In this document: positions 17,171 through 25,340 of the stretch, one piece after another | How the letters are laid out: each line of letters opens with the position of its first letter | Position numbering within the stretch: the stretch's first letter is position 1 | Assembly: GCA_019638805.1 (NCBI GenBank) | Contig: JAHBTA010000001.1 | Coordinates: forward strand, 310,001 to 374,000 | Source of the DNA: Microbacteriaceae bacterium | Lineage (GTDB): Bacteria > Actinomycetota > Actinomycetes > Actinomycetales > Microbacteriaceae | Length of the DNA: 64,000 bases | Direction of reading: 5' to 3' | Made by a program: the position numbers and the translations under genes | Notes under the pieces: model-generated | What the model was told of the DNA's origin: nothing | The model's database searches: none | What the model saw: only the letters and a program-made list of their open reading frames with translations

Positions 17171-18157
17171 TCAATCCAGCGCGCGGCGTGCGTCCGCTCG
17201 GAGTTTCACGACGCTCGCGATCACGGCGATCGCCATCGCCCCGACGATCACGCCGAGGGAGACGAAGGTGTCGATCTCGGGCGCCCACTCGACGTGCTGT
17301 CCGCCGTTGATGAAGAACACCTCGTTCTCGTGCAGCGCGTGCAGGAAGAGCTTGACTCCGATGAAGGCCAGGATCACGGCGATGCCGTACTTGAGATAGA
17401 CCAGCTTGTCGACCAGGTCGCCCAGCAGGAAGTAGAGCTGTCGCAGCCCCATGAGCGCGAAGATGTTCGCGGTGAACACCAGGAACGGCTCCTGCGTGAT
17501 GCCGAAGATCGCCGGGATCGAGTCGAGCGCGAACACCAGGTCGGTGGTGCCGAGCGCGATGAACACGATGAGCACCGGGGTGAAGACCCGCCGGCCGTCC
17601 ACTGTCGTGCGCAGCTTCGCGCCCTCGTAGCCGTCGGTGATCGGGATGCGGCGGCGCAGGAAGCGGATCAGGCGGTTCTCGTTCGCCTCCTCGTCCTCGT
17701 GTCCGGTGAACGCCTGGTTCGCGGCCGTGTAGATGAGGAACAGGCCGAACAGGTAGAAGATCCAGCTGAAGTTCTGGATGAGCGCGGCACCGAGCAGGAT
17801 GAAGATCCCGCGGAACACCAGGGCCAGGATGATCCCCACCATGAGGATCTCCTGCTGGTACTGCCGGGGCACCGAGAACCTGCCCATGATGATGAGGAAC
17901 ACGAACAGGTTGTCGACCGAGAGGCTGTACTCGGTCAGCCAGCCCGCCACGAACTGGCCCGCGTGCTCGGCATCGCCCAGGGCCAGCATGAGCCCCGCGA
18001 AGACGAGCGCCAGAACCACGTAGAACGTGATCCACAGCGAGGACTCCAGCGTCGACGGCACATGCGGGCGGCGGTAGGCCAGAAAGACGTCGATGGCGAG
18101 GATCAGCAGCAGAGCGATGTAGGTGCCGATCTCGAACCAGAGCGGGATCTCGAGCAT
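17171..18157 (-). CDS. TerC-family membrane protein (probable Mn2+ exporter)
   Basis: This 328-residue TerC/Alx-family integral membrane protein has about nine hydrophobic segments, with acidic residues inside them: LILAIDVFLAYRR near the N-terminus, TEYSLSVDNLFVFLIIMGRF, and ALGTTDLVFALDSIPAIFGIT. Several TerC proteins export Mn2+. I start at ATG 18157 because GGAAGG lies 5 bases upstream. The upstream leader carries a yybP-ykoY type riboswitch, supporting induction by manganese. The older tellurite-resistance name need not reflect its role. Confidence 0.88.
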   Translation of the reverse strand: MLEIPLWFEIGTYIALLLILAIDVFLAYRRPHVPSTLESSLWITFYVVLALVFAGLMLALGDAEHAGQFVAGWLTEYSLSVDNLFVFLIIMGRFSVPRQYQQEILMVGIILALVFRGIFILLGAALIQNFSWIFYLFGLFLIYTAANQAFTGHEDEEANENRLIRFLRRRIPITDGYEGAKLRTTVDGRRVFTPVLIVFIALGTTDLVFALDSIPAIFGITQEPFLVFTANIFALMGLRQLYFLLGDLVDKLVYLKYGIAVILAFIGVKLFLHALHENEVFFINGGQHVEWAPEIDTFVSLGVIVGAMAIAVIASVVKLRADARRALD

Positions 18158-18189
18158 GGAGGCCTTCCGGGGTCGGGACGTGACTGTTT

Positions 18190-18304
18190 CCCGAACGTCT
18201 CTCCCGCGCATCCGGTTCACGTGGCCGGATGCGGTCGCGACCGGGGCTGCAACGCTGGAACCCGTGATGACGGCCGCGACGAGGTGGGATACTCCCCTTC
18301 GCTC
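18190..18304 (-). ncRNA. yybP-ykoY type manganese riboswitch ahead of terC
   Basis: Read on the minus strand, the leader shows the aptamer parts in order. A CGAA strand of P1 is followed by the conserved GGGGAGTA (18290-18297). A 9-bp stem pairs GTCGCGGCC (18272-18280) with GGTCGCGAC (18234-18242) with one G-U. Inside it is the conserved loop GTCATCACG (18263-18271) opposite CCCGG. A 9-bp hairpin follows (CGCATCCGG/CCGGATGCG, 18207-18233), then GAGACGTTCG closes P1 with TTCG. The aptamer ends about 33 bases from the terC ATG, suggesting control of translation start. Known examples of this class sense Mn2+ and often precede TerC-type genes. Confidence 0.75.
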
Positions 18305-18345
18305 CGCCCATCCTAGGGGGTAGCGGCGCGTCTAGAGTGAAAGGC

Positions 18346-18648
18346 ATGACGGACGACGAATTGCGCAAAGTAGCCCGCCAGAACCTGAAGGCGCGCAACG
18401 ACTTCAAGGTCATGACCGCGATCTTCCTGGTGGTCATCGCGATCCTGGTCGCGGTCTGGTTCTTCTCCAGCGGACCCGGCACCTATTTCTGGCCGGTGTG
18501 GCCGATCATCGGGATGTCGATCGCCGCCGTCTTCGTCGGTCTCGACGCGTACGGGGTCACCCGGCGCACCATCACGGAGGCGGACATCGACGCCGAGGTC
18601 GCGCGCATGAACGCCAAGCGCAATGCCGGTGGTCCGTCGCAGACTTAG
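18346..18648 (+). CDS. 2TM-domain small membrane protein
   Basis: This 100-residue protein is of the 2TM-domain type: a charged N-terminus (MTDDELRKVARQNLKARNDF), one transmembrane helix (VMTAIFLVVIAILVAVWFF), a short loop (SSGPGTYFWPVWPI), a second helix (GMSIAAVFVGLDAY), and a charged C-terminal helix. Such segments occur alone or attached to signalling proteins; the function is unknown. GTG 18337 is an alternative start, but the ATG gives the usual family opening. The next gene starts 3 bases after its stop, implying co-transcription. Confidence 0.75.
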   Translation: MTDDELRKVARQNLKARNDFKVMTAIFLVVIAILVAVWFFSSGPGTYFWPVWPIIGMSIAAVFVGLDAYGVTRRTITEADIDAEVARMNAKRNAGGPSQT

Positions 18649-18651
18649 GCC

Positions 18652-19356
18652 ATGTGCGGCCGGTTCGCGATGGATTCCGAGACGAACGAGCTCATCGAGC
18701 AGTTCGTACTCGACGGCAACGACTTCCGCGACTGGGTGCCCTCGTACTCGATCGCCCCGACCGACACAATCCCGGTGATCCGCGAACGCCGATCCTCATC
18801 GACGGGCGAGGTGCGGCGGGCGGTCGAACCCGCGGTGTGGGACTTCCACCCGTCGTTCATCCGGCAGCACAACCGTCCGCAGTTCAACGCGCGCCTGGAG
18901 ACGGTGGCCACCAATGGGATGTGGAAGGGCGCGTTCGCAGCCGGGCGCTGCATTGTTCCCATGCGCGGCTACTACGAGTGGACCGAACGCGACGGGGTGA
19001 AGTACCCGCACTTCCTGCACGGCGAAGCGCCGGTGCTGGCGGCGGCCGGTGTGTCGACCGCGCGCAAGGTCGACGACGAATGGCAGGTCTCGGCGGCCAT
19101 CATCACCCGCGAGGCACGGGACGCCTCCGGCGAGGTCCACGATCGCATGCCGGTGTTCCTGCCGCCGGAGCACTACGACCGGTGGCTGGACAGCGAGAAG
19201 CTCGGCGACGCGCAGCGCGACGAGCTGGTCGCGCTGCTCGACGCCGTCTCGGCCGGCGTCGCGGCGACCATCGCGAGCATCGCGGTCGACCGGCGCGTCA
19301 ACAACTCGCGCACGGCCGACCCGCGTGACGCGACCCTGATCGAGCCCGTCGGCTAA
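18652..19356 (+). CDS. SRAP-domain protein (YedK/HMCES family)
   Basis: This 234-residue SOS-response-associated peptidase family protein forms a thiazolidine DNA-protein crosslink with abasic sites in single-stranded DNA and so shields them. All key residues are present: Cys2 (MCGRF, exposed after Met removal), Asn in FNARLETV, Glu in RGYYEWTE, and His in HDRMPVFLP. It follows the 2TM gene by 3 bases and overlaps the convergent GTPase gene by 4 bases. No LexA box was identified by eye. Confidence 0.92.
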   Translation: MCGRFAMDSETNELIEQFVLDGNDFRDWVPSYSIAPTDTIPVIRERRSSSTGEVRRAVEPAVWDFHPSFIRQHNRPQFNARLETVATNGMWKGAFAAGRCIVPMRGYYEWTERDGVKYPHFLHGEAPVLAAAGVSTARKVDDEWQVSAAIITREARDASGEVHDRMPVFLPPEHYDRWLDSEKLGDAQRDELVALLDAVSAGVAATIASIAVDRRVNNSRTADPRDATLIEPVG

Positions 19357-20957
19357 GCGCGGGCGGCGCGCAGCGCCGCCTCGAGCCCATCGGCGCGCGC
19401 CACCTCGGCGGCGATCGGCTCGATGACCCGGTCACGGGCCACCGCGGCGACCTCGCGCCGGATCGCGGCGCGCGCCCGCCGGCGGCGAGCGGCCCCGGCC
19501 AGCGCTCCGATGCCCGCCGCGGCGAGCCCCAGGACGATGCCGAGCAGAACGCCGCCCAGGATGAGCAGCGTGGTCAGCGGCCACCCCTCGACGACCGGCA
19601 CCTCCGGCGCCCTGAGTCCCACCCGCGGCAGCAGCGCGATTCCGAGCAGCCAGAGCACGCCGCCGAGCGCGAGCAGGATCGAGGCCCACTGCAGCACCCC
19701 GAACGGAACCCACCACCACGAACCCCTGACCGGGAGGCGGGTCCGGGCGATGGCCATGTCGAGTTCGGAGGGCAGCACCTCCATGGCATCCGAGCCGGCG
19801 ACGCGGATCGCCGCGCGCCAGCGCTCGGTGAACGGCTCGGCCGCCGCATCCGCGTAGGAGCGCACCGCGAGCGACACGCGCGCCTGCGCACCCGCGTTCA
19901 TCGCGGGCATGCTCGTGCGGTGCAGCTCGGGAGTACGATCCCGGTCCCGCTTCGGCGGGCGCAGCCCGAGCCGGGCGAGCGGGTCGGCGCGGAAGCGCAG
20001 GATCCACGAGACGAGCGGCCAGCCGGTCGCCTGTCCGCTGCGCTTGCGGTAGGACGCCGCCACCGCGTTCGCCACCGTTTCGGCCCCGGCCGCGGTCGCG
20101 AGTTCCGCACCGAGCCGCCGTTCGGATGCGGACGAAACGTGCTCAGCGGCACGGGGCCCGTCGGTACGCGGCGAGGGGATGCGCCCCACCATCTCCGCGA
20201 CATCCGCCTCCAGGCGCGCCGCGGCGGCCGCCTGCGACCCGGCGAGCTCGCCGATCGCGGTGCGCAGCGCATCCACTCCCTCGCCCGTCACCGTGCTCGT
20301 GGTCAGCACGCGCGGGCGCGGCATGCCGTCCGCCTTCAGGATCTCGGTCAGCGAGGCGACCACGAGGGGCACCTCGGCGGCGGGCAGCAGGTCCACCTGG
20401 TTGAGCACGATGATCGTCACCGCCCCGTGCCGGGCGTGGCGCCGGATGAAATCGGTGTGCAGCACCGCGTCGGCGTACTTCTGCGGGTCGACGACCCAGA
20501 CGAGCGCGTCGACCTGCGCCGCCAGTCGCTCGGCGATCGCCCGGTGCGACGCCTCGACCGAGTCGATATCGGGCAGGTCCAGCAGAACGAGCCGGTCGGC
20601 ACGCGCGTCGATCGGCGGCAGACCGGTGCGGCGGTCCCGCACGTCGAGCCAGTCCAGCAGCGCGGCCGCGCCGGACGGGTCCCAGACCACCGCGAGCGGC
20701 GCCGAGGTGGTTGGCCGCCGCACGTTCGCCCGCGCCACCTCGGACCCGACGAGCGCGTTGACCAGGCTCGACTTGCCCGATCCGGTGGCGCCGAACAGAC
20801 CCACCACCGTGTGCCAGGGCGAGAGCGCACGGCGCTCGTCGGCGCGCGCGAGCAGACTGTCCAGCTCCGTCAGCAGCGGGTCCGGAATGCGGCCCTCACC
20901 GAGATCGCGGACGACGCGCAGTGCCTGGAGGCGGTCCTCGAGGGCCGGGGGCGTCAT
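19353..20957 (-). CDS. Dynamin-like GTPase with C-terminal membrane segments (second of pair)
   Basis: This 534-residue P-loop GTPase has Walker A GATGSGKSS (residues 56-64), a switch/G3 region LLDLPDIDSVE, and a G4-like LNQVD. Near the C-terminus two long hydrophobic segments (VLQWASILLALGGVLWLLGIA and LTTLLILGGVLLGIVLGLAA) would insert in the membrane, followed by a basic helix. It overlaps the upstream GTPase gene by 4 bases. Paired dynamin-like GTPases remodel membranes in other bacteria (for example IniA in mycobacteria), so a membrane-maintenance role is a reasonable inference. Confidence 0.8.
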   Translation of the reverse strand: MTPPALEDRLQALRVVRDLGEGRIPDPLLTELDSLLARADERRALSPWHTVVGLFGATGSGKSSLVNALVGSEVARANVRRPTTSAPLAVVWDPSGAAALLDWLDVRDRRTGLPPIDARADRLVLLDLPDIDSVEASHRAIAERLAAQVDALVWVVDPQKYADAVLHTDFIRRHARHGAVTIIVLNQVDLLPAAEVPLVVASLTEILKADGMPRPRVLTTSTVTGEGVDALRTAIGELAGSQAAAAARLEADVAEMVGRIPSPRTDGPRAAEHVSSASERRLGAELATAAGAETVANAVAASYRKRSGQATGWPLVSWILRFRADPLARLGLRPPKRDRDRTPELHRTSMPAMNAGAQARVSLAVRSYADAAAEPFTERWRAAIRVAGSDAMEVLPSELDMAIARTRLPVRGSWWWVPFGVLQWASILLALGGVLWLLGIALLPRVGLRAPEVPVVEGWPLTTLLILGGVLLGIVLGLAAAGIGALAGAARRRRARAAIRREVAAVARDRVIEPIAAEVARADGLEAALRAARA

Positions 20958-22690
20958 CCGCTCTGCCCCTCGACCGCGGCGACCAGCGTCCGGGCGTCGT
21001 CGCGCAGCCGCTCGGGCGACGGACCCCCACGCACCTCGTCGAGCAGCGCGACGTAGCGATCGGCCTCGGCCTGCAGCACCTCGTCGACGCGACGGCCCAG
21101 TTCCTCGCGCGCCAGCTTGGCGAGGCGCCGCACTGCGTCCTCGCCGAAGACCGTCTCGAGAAGCTTCTGGCCGAGCACCGCGGAGCCGCCCGCGATCGCG
21201 ATCTCACCCCCCGTGAGGCCGCCGGTCGAGGCGAAGACCACGACCATGAGCGCGACCGTTGCGACGTTGAGCCCGAGCGAGAGCACGCGCGCCCGCATGC
21301 GCTTGGATCCGGCGTTGTCGCTGATGAGCTGCATCACCGAGCCCTGCCAGTCGCGGATCATCGCGGAGGCTCGGGTCGGCAGCTCGGGACTCGGGGCGGC
21401 GAGCTCGGCATGACCCTCGGTGAGCGATCGCCCGGCCGAGCTGCGCTGCAGCTCGCGCCAGGCCCCCGCGGCCGCCCGGCCGGCCTGGTCGACGATGACG
21501 GCGTGCAGGCCGTGCTCGATCGTGGTCTCGACGTCGATGACCGGCTGGGGGACACCGCGGAACCACGCCGTGACCGCGTCGCGCGTGCGGGAGAACCAGG
21601 ACTCGACCGTCCGGAACACGTCGGAGGTGCCGACGAAATCCTGCCAGCGCGCGAGCACCTCGCCGCGCAGTAGGGCGCCGTCCTGGGTGGCCGCGTCGAT
21701 CGCGGCATCGGCGGAGGAGAACTCGGCGCGCACCGCATCCTCGGCCTCGTCCGCCCAGTCCAACTGTGCCGCCCGCGCACCCGCGATGGCGTCGACCCGC
21801 TCACCGAGGTCGGCCACGGCGCCATGCAAGGTCGCGGCGGCGATCCGGGCCCGCTCGGCGCGGTCACCCGCGATTCCGGTGAGCCACTCGCGGATGCCGG
21901 CCACGGCATCCGCGGGCAGCATGCCCATGGCATCGAGCGGCTGCTCGGGGATCGGGAACACCGGGGCGTCGCCGAGTCCGCGCTCGGTGAGCATGCGGCG
22001 GAGGTCCTCGGTGACGTCCTCCACCGCGCCCTCGGGAACGCGGTTGAGCGCGACGCCGACCGTGATGTTCCGGCCCGCCGCGGCATCCAGCAGGCGCCAT
22101 GGCACGGCGTCGGCGTAGCGCGCCGCGGTCGTGACGAAGAGCCACAGGTCGGCGGCCGCGAGCAGCTGCTCGGCGAGAGCGCGGTTCTCGTCGGCGATCG
22201 AGTCGATGTCCGGGGCGTCGATGAGGGCGACCGAGTCAGGGATGCGATCGTCGGCCAGCAGGACGAGCTCGCCGATGCGCGCGGCATCGGGCGCATCCCC
22301 TGCGGAGTCCGCCGCCTCGCCGGGTTTCGACAGCCGGCCGCGCACCCGCGCCAGCCCGGGGAGGATGCGGTCGGAGGCGAACCAGCCTGCATCGACCGGA
22401 GCGTGCAGCAGGATCGGCTGGCGCGTCGTGGGGCGGATGACGCCCGCGCGGGTCACGGGGGACCCGGCGATGGCGTTCACGATGGTCGACTTGCCCGCGC
22501 CCGTCGACCCGCCGACGACCGCGAGCAGCGGGGCGTCCAGATCGGTGAGGCGCGGCCGGATGTAGTCCTCGATCTGCCGGACCCCCGCGGCCGCCGCGCG
22601 CCGCGCCTCGGGGGCGCCGTCGAGCGGCAGCGGCAGACGCACGTCGTCCAGCCCGGCCCGTACGGCATCCAGTCGCTCGAGAGCGGTCAC
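20954..22690 (-). CDS. Dynamin-like GTPase (first of pair)
   Basis: This 578-residue P-loop GTPase has Walker A GGSTGAGKST (residues 60-69), IRPTTRQP as a candidate switch I, and LIDAPDIDSIADENR as G3. The G4 position reads LNRVPEG rather than NKxD, so base specificity is uncertain. A long helical middle is followed by a hydrophobic region (ATVALMVVVFASTGG) and a C-terminal helical segment, the general layout of bacterial dynamin-like proteins. It is translationally coupled to the next GTPase by a 4-base overlap, and the two may form a heteromeric partner set. Confidence 0.8.
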   Translation of the reverse strand: MTALERLDAVRAGLDDVRLPLPLDGAPEARRAAAAGVRQIEDYIRPRLTDLDAPLLAVVGGSTGAGKSTIVNAIAGSPVTRAGVIRPTTRQPILLHAPVDAGWFASDRILPGLARVRGRLSKPGEAADSAGDAPDAARIGELVLLADDRIPDSVALIDAPDIDSIADENRALAEQLLAAADLWLFVTTAARYADAVPWRLLDAAAGRNITVGVALNRVPEGAVEDVTEDLRRMLTERGLGDAPVFPIPEQPLDAMGMLPADAVAGIREWLTGIAGDRAERARIAAATLHGAVADLGERVDAIAGARAAQLDWADEAEDAVRAEFSSADAAIDAATQDGALLRGEVLARWQDFVGTSDVFRTVESWFSRTRDAVTAWFRGVPQPVIDVETTIEHGLHAVIVDQAGRAAAGAWRELQRSSAGRSLTEGHAELAAPSPELPTRASAMIRDWQGSVMQLISDNAGSKRMRARVLSLGLNVATVALMVVVFASTGGLTGGEIAIAGGSAVLGQKLLETVFGEDAVRRLAKLAREELGRRVDEVLQAEADRYVALLDEVRGGPSPERLRDDARTLVAAVEGQSG

Positions 22691-22723
22691 CCCCTAAGGA
22701 TGCCGTACGGGGCCGGTCCGCGG

Positions 22724-23833
22724 TCAGTCCGCCGGATCGGCGTCGGCGCCCTCCTGCGTGGCGTCCTCCGATGCGGCGCCCTCCTGCGCGGCGCCCTGCG
22801 CGGCGGTCGACGGCACCGGGTTCCCGGCGAGCGGCTTGACCGACGCGGAGGGGAACGCCGTGTCGGACACCTCGGTGGGATCGATCGCCCCGTCGTCCTC
22901 GAAATCGGACCAGTCGTTCACATGCGCGAGCGGGTACACGTTCCAGCCGGCGCGGCCCGCGACATCGCCGCTGGGCACGACCATCTCGCCGTTCACCGTT
23001 CCCCAGAACGGCGCCGAGGTGTCGACCACCAGGTTGAGCGGGTTGCCGTCCTGGTCGAAGAGCTGCACCTGATCGATCGGCGTGCCGTCGGCGTCGTAGG
23101 CGAAGATGTTGTCGATCTGTCGGCCGCCCAGGTTGAGCGACTCGGGGTAGTAGGTCTCGCCCGAGCCGTAGTAGTAGGCGTAGCCCATGTTGTTGAGCTG
23201 ATTGCCGAGCCAGCCGAGGACGAACGGCGACGCGGCGATGACGACGACGTTGAGCGCGGCGAGCGCGCGGCGCATCCACTGCCGGGGCAGCCATCGGCCG
23301 CGGCCGAACATGACGCTCACGACGATCGTGGCCAGCATCGCGATCCAGCCGAGCTGGGTGGCGGGCAGCGGCATCCATCCGCCGAACACGGCGTTCGCGA
23401 TCCAGATCCCGATCACCCAGCCCCGGAACACCCACCACACCGGCCGCAACGACACGAGGAACTCCACGAGCCCGGCGAGGATGCGGTGGCGCGCCAGGAA
23501 GGCGGTCCAGCCCTCGCGCGCCCCGCGCAGCATCCCGCGCACGTCGCGCAGCGCGGGCACGATGCCGAGCCCGCCCGCATGACTGCGCGCGGTGCGCGGC
23601 GGGTAGCCGGCTGCGGCGCGCAGCTCGTCGGCGTAGGCGGCGGGGTCGCCGAGGTCGGCGCCGTCGCCCGTCTCGCCGGAGTCGGCGGCGCGCTCGGTCA
23701 GGTCGGCCTCGAGCCCGTCAGTGAGCTCGTCGAGTTCGTCCGGCGGGAGGTCGGCCAGCGCGGCGCGCACGGCGGCGGCGAAGGCCGCCACATCGGCGCC
23801 CGGCAGGGTCGCGGTCTCGAGCGTGGGTGTCAT
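22724..23833 (-). CDS. PadR-coupled membrane protein with HAAS-like N-terminus
   Basis: In this 369-residue protein the N-terminal 70 residues (AVRAALADLPPDELDELTDG, followed by acidic text) resemble the HAAS/DUF1700 domain that typically accompanies PadR regulators. Three or four transmembrane helices follow (near VFRGWVIGIWIANAVFG, LGWIAMLATIVVSVMFG, LNVVVIAASPFVLGWLG). A long C-terminal region with Tyr/Gly-rich text (GYAYYYGSGETYYPES) and an acidic, Ala-rich tail is probably extracytoplasmic. Its start overlaps the padR gene by 4 bases, so regulator and membrane partner are made together. Confidence 0.75.
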   Translation of the reverse strand: MTPTLETATLPGADVAAFAAAVRAALADLPPDELDELTDGLEADLTERAADSGETGDGADLGDPAAYADELRAAAGYPPRTARSHAGGLGIVPALRDVRGMLRGAREGWTAFLARHRILAGLVEFLVSLRPVWWVFRGWVIGIWIANAVFGGWMPLPATQLGWIAMLATIVVSVMFGRGRWLPRQWMRRALAALNVVVIAASPFVLGWLGNQLNNMGYAYYYGSGETYYPESLNLGGRQIDNIFAYDADGTPIDQVQLFDQDGNPLNLVVDTSAPFWGTVNGEMVVPSGDVAGRAGWNVYPLAHVNDWSDFEDDGAIDPTEVSDTAFPSASVKPLAGNPVPSTAAQGAAQEGAASEDATQEGADADPAD

Positions 23834-24186
23834 GCGTTGTCTCCGATCGTGCGGACGGCGCGCGGGCGCCGCGGGTCCAGAAGGCCGGTCATGGTCGCGG
23901 CGAACTCGGACCAGTCGGCACGCTGCGCGGCGAGCATCTCGCGGCCCTGGTCGTTGATGCCGTAGTACTTGCGGTGCGGGCCCCCGTCGCTGGGGACGAC
24001 GTAGCTCGAGAGCGCGCCTGCGCCGTAGAGGCGGCGCAGGGTGCCGTACACGGAGGCGTCCCCGATGTCGGCGAGGCCCGCGGCGCGCAGGCGGCGGACG
24101 ATGTCGTAGCCGTAGCCGTCCTCGTGCTGAACGGCCGCCAGCACCGCCACGTCGAGCACCCCCTTGAGCAATTGCGTGGTATCCAT
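23830..24186 (-). CDS. PadR-family transcriptional regulator
   Basis: The protein is 118 residues from ATG 24186 (MDTTQLLKGVLDVAVLAAV). It is a typical small PadR: a winged helix with DGYGYDIVRRLRAAGLADI, GDASVYGTLRRLYGAGAL and the beta-wing GPHRKYYGINDQGREML, plus a short dimerisation helix. It is co-translated with the downstream membrane protein through a 4-base overlap. It probably represses its own operon via the inverted repeat at 24196-24215. Confidence 0.88.
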   Translation of the reverse strand: MDTTQLLKGVLDVAVLAAVQHEDGYGYDIVRRLRAAGLADIGDASVYGTLRRLYGAGALSSYVVPSDGGPHRKYYGINDQGREMLAAQRADWSEFAATMTGLLDPRRPRAVRTIGDNA

Positions 24187-24195
24187 GCACCGCAC

Positions 24196-24215
24196 ACTAC
24201 TGCGCACCGCGTAGT
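24196..24215. promoter_or_regulatory. Putative PadR operator
   Basis: ACTAC-N10-GTAGT inverted repeat begins 10 bases upstream of the padR ATG. PadR sites are commonly inverted repeats of roughly this size near their own promoters. The assignment is by position and symmetry only. Confidence 0.45.
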
Positions 24216-24247
24216 ACCGCGCGATGCGACACGCCCGGAGGTGAATG

Positions 24248-24307
24248 GTGAGAGTTCAGTTCTGTCTAGTGCAGAACGACCCCCACTAGGCAGAGCTGCA
24301 CTCTCAC
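24248..24307. repeat. Hairpin repeat, copy B (terminator-associated)
   Basis: Perfect 8-bp outer arms GTGAGAGT (24248-24255) and ACTCTCAC (24300-24307) enclose inner arms TCTGtCTAGT and ACTAGgCAGA. The block order matches the element at 8586-8644. It spans the stop codon of the methyltransferase gene and probably terminates that transcript before padR. Confidence 0.65.
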
Positions 24308-25176
24308 GAAGCGCGGATGCGGGAGGCGGCCATGCGCACGTAGTCGGGGTTGAGTTCGAGACCGAGGAAGCGGCGGCCCCGGCGCGCCGCGGCGACGGCC
24401 GTCGTGCCGGAGCCGAGGAACGGGTCGAGCACGAGGTCGCCCTCCCGCGACCCGAGCAGGATGCAGCGCTCGGCCAGCGACTCGGGGAATGTCGCGAAAT
24501 GCCCGGCGCTCTCGCGCACCGCTTGCGTGTTGAGGTCCCACACGCTACGGAGGCGACGTCCGTTGGGGCCGCGCACCGCATCCACGTCGTAGCGGTATCG
24601 CTCGCCGCGCGAGAGCAGGAACAGGTACTCGTGCGACCGGGTCGGCCGGTCGCCGACGCTCTCGGGCTGGGCGTTGGGCTTGTTCCAGACCAGGTCGCTG
24701 CGCAGGTACCAGCCGCGCTCTTGCAGCGCGAACGCCAGGCGCCACGGGACCCCGATCAGATCCTTGGGCTTGAGACCCTCCGGGGTCGGAGGCCGGGTGC
24801 CCATCGCGCGCGCGACGTTCTTGCGGTCGGGGGCACGCCATCCCCGGTTGCCCGACGTGTACGAGTCGCCGATGTTGAGCCAGAGCGTGCCGTCCGGCAC
24901 GAGCACGCGGCGCACCTCGTCGAAGAGCCCGGCGAGCGCCTCGACGAACTCGTGCACGCTGGCCTCGAGCCCCAGCTGCCCCTCGATGCCGTAGTCGCGC
25001 AGCGACCAGTAGGGCGGGCTCGTGACGACCGTCTGCGCGATCCCGTCGGGCAGGGCGGCGAGGATGCGGTGGGCGTCGCCCTGCACGATGGCCGACCCCG
25101 AGGCTGCCAGGTCTTCATACCCGGCGCCCGCGGTGTGCTCGCGCACGGAGAACGGTGGGCTACCGTTCAACTCCAT
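24304..25176 (-). CDS. Site-specific DNA methyltransferase, beta-class (TSPPYW)
   Basis: This 290-residue amino-methyltransferase has catalytic motif IV, TSPPYWSLRDY (residues 52-62), ahead of SAM-binding motif I, LDPFLGSGTTAVAAA (about 249-263): beta-class order. SPPY favours N4-cytosine or DpnIIB-like N6-adenine methylation. The region between (NIGDSYTSGNRGW, LVWNKPNAQPESV) is typical of solitary enzymes. Start ATG 25176 follows GGGAG. No restriction endonuclease gene is adjacent, so it looks like an orphan methylase. The recognition sequence cannot be read from the protein. Confidence 0.87.
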   Translation of the reverse strand: MELNGSPPFSVREHTAGAGYEDLAASGSAIVQGDAHRILAALPDGIAQTVVTSPPYWSLRDYGIEGQLGLEASVHEFVEALAGLFDEVRRVLVPDGTLWLNIGDSYTSGNRGWRAPDRKNVARAMGTRPPTPEGLKPKDLIGVPWRLAFALQERGWYLRSDLVWNKPNAQPESVGDRPTRSHEYLFLLSRGERYRYDVDAVRGPNGRRLRSVWDLNTQAVRESAGHFATFPESLAERCILLGSREGDLVLDPFLGSGTTAVAAARRGRRFLGLELNPDYVRMAASRIRAS

Positions 25177-25201
25177 CCGCTCTCCCGAGCCTCGCGGAGT
25201 C

Positions 25202-25321
25202 TCAGCGTGAGCGCTCGGACTTGTAGTCGTACAAGTCATCCCACTCGCACGAACCCATCATGTCGAGTAGCTGCGCCTGGAAGCGCAAACCGACGGCCTC
25301 GCTCAGCGCACCTGAGTCCAC
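25202..25321 (-). CDS. Small ORF just upstream of the methyltransferase (uncertain)
   Basis: A 39-codon frame from GTG 25321 ends 25 bases before the methyltransferase ATG. Its C-terminal sequence (GLRFQAQLLDMMGSCEWDDL, then YDYKSERSR) has protein-like composition rather than the Arg/Ala/Gly-rich text of shadow frames. It could be a small partner protein of the methylase or the remnant of a decayed gene. I do not recognise it. The start is a guess; ATG 25262 or 25259 inside the frame are alternatives. Confidence 0.35.
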   Translation of the reverse strand: MDSGALSEAVGLRFQAQLLDMMGSCEWDDLYDYKSERSR

Positions 25322-25340
25322 CCCTGCCGCACTCAGCGAT

